This document shows positions 1-5,003 of a DNA stretch of 5,549 nt, piece after piece. Position numbers and translations under genes: made by a program. The notes below the pieces were generated by a model. It worked only from the letters and a program-made list of their open reading frames with translations, had not been told where the DNA came from and did no database searches. Location of the stretch: contig CALBTQ010000126.1 of assembly GCA_937967875.1 (NCBI GenBank), positions 1 through 5,549 on the forward strand, given 5' to 3'. Source of the DNA: an uncultured Pseudomonadota bacterium. GTDB taxonomy: Bacteria; Lernaellota; Lernaellaia; Lernaellales; Lernaellaceae. Position 1 is the first letter of the stretch. The number at the start of each line of letters is the position of its first letter.

Positions 1-44
1 CACCGAGATCTACACTCTTTCCCTACACGACGCTCTTCCGATCT
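1..44 (+). other. Illumina TruSeq universal (P5-side) adapter remnant
   Basis: The first 44 bases match the 3' 44 bases of the standard Illumina TruSeq universal adapter, including the sequencing-primer end GCTCTTCCGATCT at 32-44. This is library DNA left on a contig end, not genome. Real sequence begins at 45. Translated on the minus strand, the adapter gives the well-known artefact peptide IGRASCRERV followed by a TAG stop at 12-10, so an apparent intact C-terminus of the adjoining hydrolase is false. It also shows that the assembly used Illumina reads, which matters for the tandem repeats further right. Confidence 0.98.
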
Positions 45-1017
45 CCTCGACGAACATTACGCGATCGTGCGTGCCCAACACCGGCGCGATCGGCGGCGCG
101 GTCAGCGCGCGCATTGTCTCCTCTTTCAATCCCAGTTCCTTGCCGCCCCTGGCGAGACAACCGTAGGCTTTGGCCAGCGAGCGCGCCGTGCCGAAGCCGT
201 TGGACGCGGGCATCTGCACGTGACGCCACATCGGCAAACCGAGTTCGACGGGATTTTTGATATCTGGATTGCGAAAAGTGCGCGACGTGATGGACTTCGG
301 ATCGACAAACGCCAGCACCATGCGCGGCGACATGCGGAACGGTTCGAGCAAGACTTCCCGCGGTTTAAAGCCTTTAACTTCCGCGAGGCGTCGTTCGGGA
401 ATGTCGCGCGGCAGACCGATGAAAAAATCCAAACCCAACGGCGCGGCGATTTCCTCCTGAAAAAATTGCCCCAACGTGCGGCGCTGCGGATCAACCCGCC
501 GCAACAACTCGCCTTCGTAGAAACCCAGCGACACCGCGTGATAGCCGTGCCGCGCGCCGGGCTGCCACACCGGTTTTTGCGCGGCGAGAATATCGGCGAG
601 CCAATCGTGATCGGCGAGAATCTCCGGCGTCAGCGGCGTATCGATGCAGCACAGCCCGGCCTGATGCGCCAACATTTGCCGCACGGTAACGTCGACCTTG
701 CCGTTCTGCGCAAACTCCGGCCAATACACGGCGACCTTCGCGTTGTAATCGAGCCAACCGCGCGAATGCGCCAGCGCCAACGTCGCCGCAGCCATGCCCT
801 TGGTTGAGGAAAACACGATCGTCAACGTGTCTTCTTCCCAGGGCGCTCCGGTCGTTTCGTCACGCAGACCGCCCCACAGGTCGACGACCTTCACGCCGCG
901 ATGATACACCGCCACGGCCGCGCCGATTTCGCGCCCCTTGACGATGCTGTCGGCAAACACATCGCGCACTTCGGCAAACGCCGGATGAACCTCACCATGA
1001 ACAGCCGCTTCGTGCAT
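45..1017 (-). CDS. Beta-lactamase-fold serine hydrolase (EstB/family VIII esterase type), 3' end lost
   Basis: Serine hydrolase of the class C beta-lactamase/penicillin-binding-protein fold, Pfam Beta-lactamase type; EstB-like family VIII carboxylesterases and LACTB-like proteins belong here. Numbering from the ATG at 1017: the SxxK catalytic motif is SSTK near residues 70-73 (nucleophile Ser70, base Lys73). The second motif is GYHAVSLG near 158-165, with Tyr159 in the place of the YxN tyrosine, as in EstB-type esterases rather than true beta-lactamases. A later conserved block reads SNGFGTARSLAKAYG near 273-287. No signal peptide is visible, so it is probably cytosolic. ATG at 1017 is preferred over the TTG at 1020 because GGGAG lies 6 nt upstream. 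324 codons are genomic; the gene then runs into adapter at 44, losing perhaps 40-60 residues if it has the usual family length. It is last in a probable three-gene operon. Substrate unknown: ester hydrolysis is more likely than beta-lactam hydrolysis. Confidence 0.9.
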
Positions 1018-1028
1018 CAATCTCTCCC
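1018..1028 (-). promoter_or_regulatory. Ribosome binding site of the serine hydrolase
   Basis: On the minus strand GGGAGAGA (1028-1021) precedes the ATG at 1017, with 6 nt between GGGAG and the start codon. This decides for ATG 1017 over the adjacent TTG at 1020, which would have only 3 nt of spacing. Confidence 0.6.
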
Positions 1029-1054
1029 GCTCGTTTTGTGATTGGTAAGGAAAG

Positions 1055-1693
1055 TCATTCGAAAATCAGATAAAAATTGTTCAGCCAGTCGTCGAAATTG
1101 AAGGAGCCCGGCATCGGGGCGAAGGGACTGGGCGGTCCGGTGATGTCGGCGTCGTTGGCCATGCCCAAGTCGCGCGACACTAAATAACCGTAGGTGTACC
1201 CCACGCCGACGCCTTTGTAGACCACCTCGACGCCCAACTCCGAATAGGCGTAGCCGGAATAGATGTCGTTGTAGCCGTGAAAACCCACGCCGGACAGCGG
1301 CATCGGATTTTGCCCCGCGCCCACCGTGAAACGCGCCACCGGCCGCACCACGCCGCCCAGCAGACCGTGGTAGCGATAGGTGATCGACTGGCGCAGCATC
1401 GCCGTGCCCAACGCGTCGCCGAACAACGCATCCTGCGAGCCGGCATCGAGCACGCCGACGGTCTGCAGCGTATTCGCGCCCCACGCCAATTGGTTGTAAT
1501 AAATGGTCCATTGCAGCGGCTGATTCTCCCACGGGGGCAGCACGGGCTGCGGCGCGTTCGTGGTGATCGCCTGCGATTCGAACGGATTGTTGGTCAGGGT
1601 GAGATCCTCGTCGCCGCCGTCATCATCCTCGGCCTGCGCCGTGGACCAGGGAAGTACTATCAACAACAGCAAAATGGGGAGCGTTCGCCACAT
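1055..1693 (-). CDS. Exported protein of unknown function, possible small outer-membrane or periplasmic beta protein
   Basis: 212 residues; I do not recognise the family. The N-terminus is a clear Sec signal peptide: Arg3, a Leu/Ile-rich core at 5-14, and an AQA cleavage site before Glu22. The mature protein opens with a strongly acidic stretch (EDDDGGDED), then a Pro/Asn-rich linker to about residue 55. About 55-185 is rich in Gly, Tyr and alternating hydrophobic residues (for example YKGVGVGYTYGYL), a pattern of amphipathic beta strands. It ends NNFYLIFE, reminiscent of an aromatic beta-barrel end, but the last residue is Glu rather than Phe or Trp, so an outer-membrane barrel is only a guess. 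No lipobox cysteine; the protein has no Cys at all. ATG 1693 has GGGAAGAGG just upstream and no alternative in-frame start that keeps the signal peptide. It lies 55 bp after the acyltransferase gene and 37 bp before the hydrolase gene, so is probably co-transcribed with both. Confidence 0.85.
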   Translation of the reverse strand: MWRTLPILLLLIVLPWSTAQAEDDDGGDEDLTLTNNPFESQAITTNAPQPVLPPWENQPLQWTIYYNQLAWGANTLQTVGVLDAGSQDALFGDALGTAMLRQSITYRYHGLLGGVVRPVARFTVGAGQNPMPLSGVGFHGYNDIYSGYAYSELGVEVVYKGVGVGYTYGYLVSRDLGMANDADITGPPSPFAPMPGSFNFDDWLNNFYLIFE

Positions 1694-1748
1694 CGCCTCT
1701 TCCCGCCATAATCTCCAATTGAAACGGTATGAAAAGACGAAGCCGACG

Positions 1749-2834
1749 TCAAGAAGCGTCGTCAGGCGAGCTTTCGGGCTTCGGCTCGGCGATCACCGCC
1801 TTTTTCCGTTTCGGCATGCCCAGCACCTGCGGGAAAAAGCGATTGATGATCTCGACCATCGGCCAGACGACCAGCAGCGTGCCGGCGGTGTAAAAAATCG
1901 CCCACACCGGATCGTGGAAGGTTTCCTTGACGTTGATGCCCAACGCCTGTTTGCAGATCGGCAGAAAAATGCCGATCGCCATCACGTGCAGCCCCAAAAT
2001 GGGCAGCGAGTTGACGCCCACCCACTTGATGATCGGCACACGGGCAATCAATTGCGAAAAGAGAATGAAAAAGCCCACCGCCGCCAACGACGCCGGATGA
2101 AACAGAAAAAAACGGCCGATGTTGTTGTCCATCATGTGGATCTCGGGGTTGATCCAGACGAACAACACGCTGATGCCGAAAAGCACCGCCGCCAGCGGTA
2201 ACTTCTGCCATATCTTCAGGTCCCAGCCTGCGCCCCAGCGCTTATAAAACAAATGCCCCAGACCGTAGTACACGACGATGGTCAACGCGATATCCATGTT
2301 CCACGGCAGGCGGAACGGCAGAATGCGCCCGAGAATAAAGCCGATGAACGAAATGACGAACATCCAGGTGATCAGCTTTTTGTTCGACTTGTACTTGAGA
2401 CGCAACCAATAAAAAAGTTGATCGGCGCTGAACAGTGCGGTTAAAAACCACAGCGGAATGTTATGTGGTATCAGCGGCGCGGTGCCCCAGAACGTCCCCA
2501 GAATCGGGATGAAAATCAGAATGCAATAACCGCCGCGTTGAAACTCCTGATTCAACGAGACGAATCCGCCGGCGAACGCCACCCAGAACGCCAGGCTGAT
2601 GAACGAAAAAGCGAAGTACGGCACAACCAGCCGGCGCACGCGTTTCTTGAAGAAATCCTTGTGCGAAGCGTATTTGCCCACGTCAAAGAAAAAACCGGAA
2701 GCGAAAAAGAACACCGGAATCAGCACCAACTGCAGGTACTTGGAAACCGTGTCGCCCGGTTTGTTGTGCGCATACATGACCATCAACAAGGCCAGACCGC
2801 GCATCGTGTCCAGCCAGTCGATTCGCTTTTTCAT
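1749..2834 (-). CDS. Acyltransferase-3 family integral membrane acyltransferase
   Basis: 361-residue polytopic membrane protein of the acyltransferase 3 family (OafA/WecH/fucose 4-O-acetylase-like), whose members move acetyl or other acyl groups onto sugars of surface polysaccharides, glycolipids or other envelope molecules. The N-terminal signature is present: IDWLDTMRGLALLMVMYAH, with Asp9, Arg12-Gly13 and the conserved His23 at the end of the first membrane segment, then the family-typical PVFFFASGFFF near 41-51. About ten hydrophobic segments follow to residue 335, and the tail is basic then polar (PKRKK, then Ser/Asp/Pro). The length is normal for the family without a fused SGNH domain. 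ATG 2834 has GAGGGG immediately upstream, and the signature starts at residue 6, so the start is secure. It is the first gene of the minus-strand operon and is divergent from the LsrG-like gene. The acceptor cannot be told from sequence. Confidence 0.93.
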   Translation of the reverse strand: MKKRIDWLDTMRGLALLMVMYAHNKPGDTVSKYLQLVLIPVFFFASGFFFDVGKYASHKDFFKKRVRRLVVPYFAFSFISLAFWVAFAGGFVSLNQEFQRGGYCILIFIPILGTFWGTAPLIPHNIPLWFLTALFSADQLFYWLRLKYKSNKKLITWMFVISFIGFILGRILPFRLPWNMDIALTIVVYYGLGHLFYKRWGAGWDLKIWQKLPLAAVLFGISVLFVWINPEIHMMDNNIGRFFLFHPASLAAVGFFILFSQLIARVPIIKWVGVNSLPILGLHVMAIGIFLPICKQALGINVKETFHDPVWAIFYTAGTLLVVWPMVEIINRFFPQVLGMPKRKKAVIAEPKPESSPDDAS

Positions 2835-2842
2835 CGCCCCTC
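2835..2842 (-). promoter_or_regulatory. Ribosome binding site of the acyltransferase
   Basis: GAGGGG (2842-2837 on the minus strand) sits just before the ATG at 2834; taking GAGG as the core gives 4 nt of spacing, short but workable. Confidence 0.5.
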
Positions 2843-2871
2843 ACTTGAACAGCCGACTTCGGATCCGCATA

Positions 2872-2900
2872 AAGAAATCCCATCCCGGCCCGGAAGTCAA
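2872..2900 (-). promoter_or_regulatory. Weak candidate sigma-70 promoter for the minus-strand operon
   Basis: On the minus strand TTGACT (2900-2895) matches five of six bases of the -35 consensus. At 17 bp spacing the -10 position holds TTTCTT (2877-2872), which is a poor match. The -35 is suggestive and the -10 is not, so this is tentative. Its position, about 40-65 bp ahead of the acyltransferase start, is sensible. Confidence 0.25.
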
Positions 2901-2938
2901 GCAGGTACCGCCTCGCCCCTGGCGCCGGGATACACTTT

Positions 2939-2947
2939 TGTTATGAT
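2939..2947 (+). promoter_or_regulatory. Extended -10 promoter element for the LsrG-like gene
   Basis: TGTTATGAT: an extended -10 (TGn followed by TATGAT, one mismatch to TATAAT), 33 nt before the start codon. No good -35 is present at 2919-2924 (CTGGCG), which fits an extended -10 promoter that needs little -35 contact. Transcription would begin near 2954, giving a leader of about 25-30 nt that carries the Shine-Dalgarno. Confidence 0.5.
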
Positions 2948-2969
2948 GCGGATAACTTTGAATTTTCTC

Positions 2970-2980
2970 GGAGGAAACCG
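2970..2980 (+). promoter_or_regulatory. Strong ribosome binding site of the LsrG-like gene
   Basis: GGAGG at 2970-2974, 6 nt before the ATG at 2981. This is the best Shine-Dalgarno in the window and fixes the start. Confidence 0.75.
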
Positions 2981-3301
2981 ATGAACATCACCTGTGTGCA
3001 CATCCACGTCAAAGAGGAACACATCGACGATTTCATTGCCGCCACCGTCGCCAATCACAAAGGTGCGATCAAGGAAGCGGGCAACCTGCGTTTCGACGCG
3101 CTGCAAAGCACCGAAGATCCAACGAAATTCATGCTCTACGAAGTCTATGAATCCGACGAAACGGCGCTGGCGCACAAGCAAACGGAGCATTATCTGACTT
3201 GGCGTTCGACCGTCGCCGACTGGATGGCCGAACCGCGCGTGGGCATACCCTACGAGGCGCTATGCCCGCGGGAATCGGCCGATTGGAAAAGTGGAAAGTA
3301 G
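2981..3301 (+). CDS. LsrG-like ABM-fold protein (antibiotic biosynthesis monooxygenase family)
   Basis: 106-residue dimeric alpha/beta ferredoxin-like protein of the ABM family. The order of motifs follows E. coli LsrG, which isomerises phosphorylated autoinducer-2 during its breakdown: NHKG at 25-28, GNLRFD at 34-39 followed by LQ, YEVYES at 53-58, and HKQTEHY at 65-71. The length is close to LsrG (about 96) apart from a polar C-terminal extension (RESADWKSGK). Other ABM relatives are cofactor-free monooxygenases acting on quinone-like or aromatic compounds, so the reaction is not settled. No other lsr genes (transporter, LsrK kinase, LsrF thiolase, LsrR) lie in the window, so a role in AI-2 turnover is only one option. 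Cytosolic, with no signal peptide. It has its own promoter and ribosome binding site, is divergent from the acyltransferase, and I see no clear terminator between it and the next gene. Confidence 0.88.
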   Translation: MNITCVHIHVKEEHIDDFIAATVANHKGAIKEAGNLRFDALQSTEDPTKFMLYEVYESDETALAHKQTEHYLTWRSTVADWMAEPRVGIPYEALCPRESADWKSGK

Positions 3302-3363
3302 ATTTTGCCGGGAACCGAAACCATGGTAGAATTTTCTATGGTGCGGGAATAGAGCGAACATCT

Positions 3364-3391
3364 TTGCTTGTCCATCCGTGAAACGAATAAT
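3364..3391 (+). promoter_or_regulatory. Candidate sigma-70 promoter upstream of the Asp-repeat protein gene
   Basis: TTGCTT (3364-3369), 16 bp, then AATAAT (3386-3391), with the start codon 37 nt further on. A second candidate lies upstream in the same gap: TTGCCG (3305-3310), 16 bp, TAGAAT (3327-3332). Both -10 boxes have five of six consensus bases; both -35 boxes are mediocre. The 127-bp gap is clearly more AT-rich than the genes around it, as promoters often are. Confidence 0.35.
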
Positions 3392-3415
3392 TCGCAAAGA
3401 AATACCTTCATTTGT

Positions 3416-3428
3416 AGGGGAGTATAAA
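3416..3428 (+). promoter_or_regulatory. Ribosome binding site deciding the start of the Asp-repeat protein
   Basis: AGGGGAG at 3416-3422, 6 nt before the ATG at 3429. The in-frame GTG at 3378 has no comparable site and would put 17 charged or polar residues in front of a perfect signal peptide, so 3429 is the start. Confidence 0.7.
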
Positions 3429-4943
3429 ATGAAGCGTATCCATTCAATTACGGCGTTAATTTCCATTATCCTTCTCGTCGGCGTAACCCTGGCGACGCAA
3501 CTGTCGGCCGACGATCTCGAACTGCCCTTCTGGGATTTCGAAACCGACGGTACGTCCGAAAACCTGATCGAGGACGACGGCGGCTTCGAACAGACGCTGC
3601 CGGTCGTTCCCGACAGCTACATCGTCTCGTGTATCGCGCCGAGCCACTACCCGTCGTTTCTGACCGAAGTCACGGTCCGCGTTTCCAACTACTTCGGGCA
3701 GAATACACAGATAGCCGTGTTCACCGACGTCGACGGCGACGGCCCCGACGGCGCGCCGGTATGGACGTCCTCGACGCTCCAACTGCCCCACCGCCAGTGG
3801 TACAGCCGCAACCTGGTCGGCCAGCCGGACATGGACATCCCCATCACCGAAGGCTCCTGGTGCATGGGCTTCAAGCAGCTCGATTTCCTGGTCTTCGAAC
3901 TGCACGACAGTTCCAGTTCGCACGAGCACACGTGGTCGGGCTCGCCTTCGGCGGGATGGCTGAAACTCGACGCCATTTTCTTCCCCGGCAACGGCGCTTT
4001 TCGCGGCGTGGCCTATTATGCGCCCGAGTTATGCGGCTGCTACATCGACGATGTCTGCTATGCCGAGGGCGATCTGAATCCCGGCAACGACTGCCTGGTC
4101 TGTGATCCCGACGAGTCGGTCACCGACTGGACGCTCAACGACGGCGCGATCTGCGACGACAACATTTTCTGTAACGGCGAGGACACCTGCCTGTCGGGCG
4201 TATGCTCGCAGCATGCCGGCAATCCCTGCCCGCTCGACGACGGCCTCTACTGCAATGGAACCGAAACCTTCGAATGCATCGAGGCCACCGACGAGTGCGG
4301 TCACACGGGCAATCCCTGCCCGGTCGACGACGGTCTGTTCTGCAACGGCGATGAAACCGCCGAATGCTTCGAAACCACCGACGAATGCGGTCACATGGGC
4401 GATCCCTGCGAAGAGTGGGAAGAGTGCATCGAGGCCACCGACGAATGCGTGGAACTCGCCGATGACGATACCGTCGACGATGACACGACGGATGACGATA
4501 TCACTGACGACGACACCGCCGACGATGACACGACCGATGACGACACCGCCGACGATGACACGACCGATGACGACATTGCCGACGATGATACGGCGGATGA
4601 CGACACCGCCGACGATGATACGGCGGATGACGACACCGCCGATGACGATACGACGGATGACGACACCGCCGATGACGATACGACGGATGACGACACCGCC
4701 GACGATGACACGACCGATGACGACACCGCCGACGACGATACGGCTGACGATGATACGACGGATGACGACACCGCCGACGACGATACGGCTGACGATGATA
4801 CTGGCGACGACGACACCGCCGATGACGATGAAGATATCGACGATGACGACAACAACGATTCGATCCTGGACGATGAGGACGATGATGACGACATGGAACG
4901 CGGCAGTGACGACGATAGCGGCGGCGGCGGTTGCGCCTGTTGA
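3429..4943 (+). CDS. Secreted Cys-rich, Asp-repeat (DDDT[A/T])n protein
   Basis: 504 residues, exported, function unknown. Sec signal peptide: MKR, hydrophobic core about 7-22, cleavage after Ala22 (TLA) or Ala27 (LSA). Residues 28-200 look like a secreted beta-sandwich: strands such as TEVTVRVSNYF and TQIAVFTDVDGDG, then TEGSWCMGFKQLDFLVF; two Cys, probably paired. Residues 202-344 hold 20 Cys, an even number, built from CNGxExC-type repeats of the kind seen in secreted proteins of Myxococcota and relatives. Residues 345-464 are 24 DDDT[A/T]-type pentapeptides (72 Asp). Residues 465-504 are a further Asp-rich tail with the region's only basic residue (Arg) and end GGGGCAC. No membrane anchor follows. 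Likely an extracellular or cell-surface protein with a stiff, highly anionic, possibly Ca2+-binding stalk; a substrate or partner cannot be inferred. It has its own ribosome binding site and a strong terminator, so it is probably monocistronic. Confidence 0.9.
   Translation: MKRIHSITALISIILLVGVTLATQLSADDLELPFWDFETDGTSENLIEDDGGFEQTLPVVPDSYIVSCIAPSHYPSFLTEVTVRVSNYFGQNTQIAVFTDVDGDGPDGAPVWTSSTLQLPHRQWYSRNLVGQPDMDIPITEGSWCMGFKQLDFLVFELHDSSSSHEHTWSGSPSAGWLKLDAIFFPGNGAFRGVAYYAPELCGCYIDDVCYAEGDLNPGNDCLVCDPDESVTDWTLNDGAICDDNIFCNGEDTCLSGVCSQHAGNPCPLDDGLYCNGTETFECIEATDECGHTGNPCPVDDGLFCNGDETAECFETTDECGHMGDPCEEWEECIEATDECVELADDDTVDDDTTDDDITDDDTADDDTTDDDTADDDTTDDDIADDDTADDDTADDDTADDDTADDDTTDDDTADDDTTDDDTADDDTTDDDTADDDTADDDTTDDDTADDDTADDDTGDDDTADDDEDIDDDDNNDSILDDEDDDDDMERGSDDDSGGGGCAC
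4218..4457 (+). repeat. Tandem 90-bp Cys-rich repeats (two full, one shortened)
   Basis: Two 30-residue units, 4218-4307 and 4308-4397, share GNPCP-[LV]-DDGL-[YF]-CNG, then ExxECxExTDECGH. The third, 4398-4457, keeps G-D-P-C and CIEATDEC but is 10 residues shorter because the DDGLxCNG segment is gone. A diverged forerunner (NDGAICDDNIFCNGEDTC) lies just upstream around 4138-4191. Each full unit has four Cys and the short one has three, fitting small disulfide-stapled modules. Copies are alike in DNA as well as protein, indicating fairly recent duplication. Confidence 0.85.
4461..4820 (+). repeat. 24-unit 15-bp tandem array encoding DDDT[A/T]
   Basis: Exactly 24 in-frame 15-bp units (360 bp) encode Asp-Asp-Asp followed by Thr (22 units) or Ile (2 units), then Ala, Thr, Val or Gly. 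The commonest unit is GATGACGACACCGCC (units 6, 10, 12, 14, 16, 18 and 21). Units are arranged in a higher-order pattern: identical 30-bp pairs at 4581-4610/4611-4640, 4641-4670/4671-4700 and 4521-4550/4701-4730, and a 41-bp repeat at 45-bp offset (4716-4756/4761-4801). Loss or gain of units never shifts frame. Confidence 0.97.
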
Positions 4944-4949
4944 TGAAGT

Positions 4950-4988
4950 AAAAAAATGGCCGGCTCGCGATGAGTCGGCCATTTTTTT
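4950..4988. terminator. Bidirectional rho-independent terminator
   Basis: A 17-bp stem pairs 4950-4966 with 4972-4988 around a 5-base loop (GCGAT), with only one G-T wobble. The core TGGCCG is flanked by seven A on the left and seven T on the right, so each strand gives a GC-rich hairpin followed by a U tract. It starts 7 nt after the stop codon of the Asp-repeat gene and ends 15 nt before the stop codon of the convergent phosphodiesterase gene, so it serves both. Confidence 0.95.
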
Positions 4989-5003
4989 ATCTATGCAATT
5001 CGT

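Noticed and set aside
67..807. Plus-strand 246-codon Arg/Gln-rich frame opposite the serine hydrolase
   Set aside because: It is a GC-rich antisense shadow. The product is Arg/His/Gln-dominated with no domain, while the minus strand has clear catalytic motifs.
2882..2931. 7-bp inverted repeat ATCCCGG / CCGGGAT in the divergent intergenic region, considered as an operator
   Set aside because: The arms are short, 36 bp apart and GC-rich, so chance is a sufficient explanation; no regulator gene is adjacent.
2921..2947. Possible sigma-54 promoter (CTGGCGC near 2919) upstream of the LsrG-like gene
   Set aside because: There is no TTGC-type -12 element at the required spacing; the extended -10 explains the region better.
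2463..2984. Plus-strand 173-codon frame opposite the acyltransferase, ending at the LsrG-like start
   Set aside because: Antisense shadow of conserved membrane segments; no ribosome binding site, and a polar random-looking product.
3321..3343. Imperfect hairpin around CCATGGTAGAATTTTCTATGG considered as a terminator after the LsrG-like gene
   Set aside because: The stem is short, AT-rich and bulged, with no U tract; not convincing.
3378..3428. Upstream GTG start giving a 521-residue form of the Asp-repeat protein
   Set aside because: No Shine-Dalgarno before 3378. The ATG at 3429 has AGGGGAG at 6 nt spacing and begins a perfect signal peptide.
4461..4820. CRISPR array or RTX-type calcium repeats
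   Set aside because: Units are contiguous 15-bp coding repeats with no spacers, so not CRISPR; there is no GGxGxD nonapeptide, so not RTX.
4029..4982. Long minus-strand open frame of 317 codons rich in Val/Ile/Gly across the Asp repeats, and a 167-codon Ser/Val frame
   Set aside because: Both are antisense readings of the 15-bp repeat, which contains no stop in several frames. They have repetitive low-complexity products, no ribosome binding site, and run over the shared terminator or the Cys-rich region.
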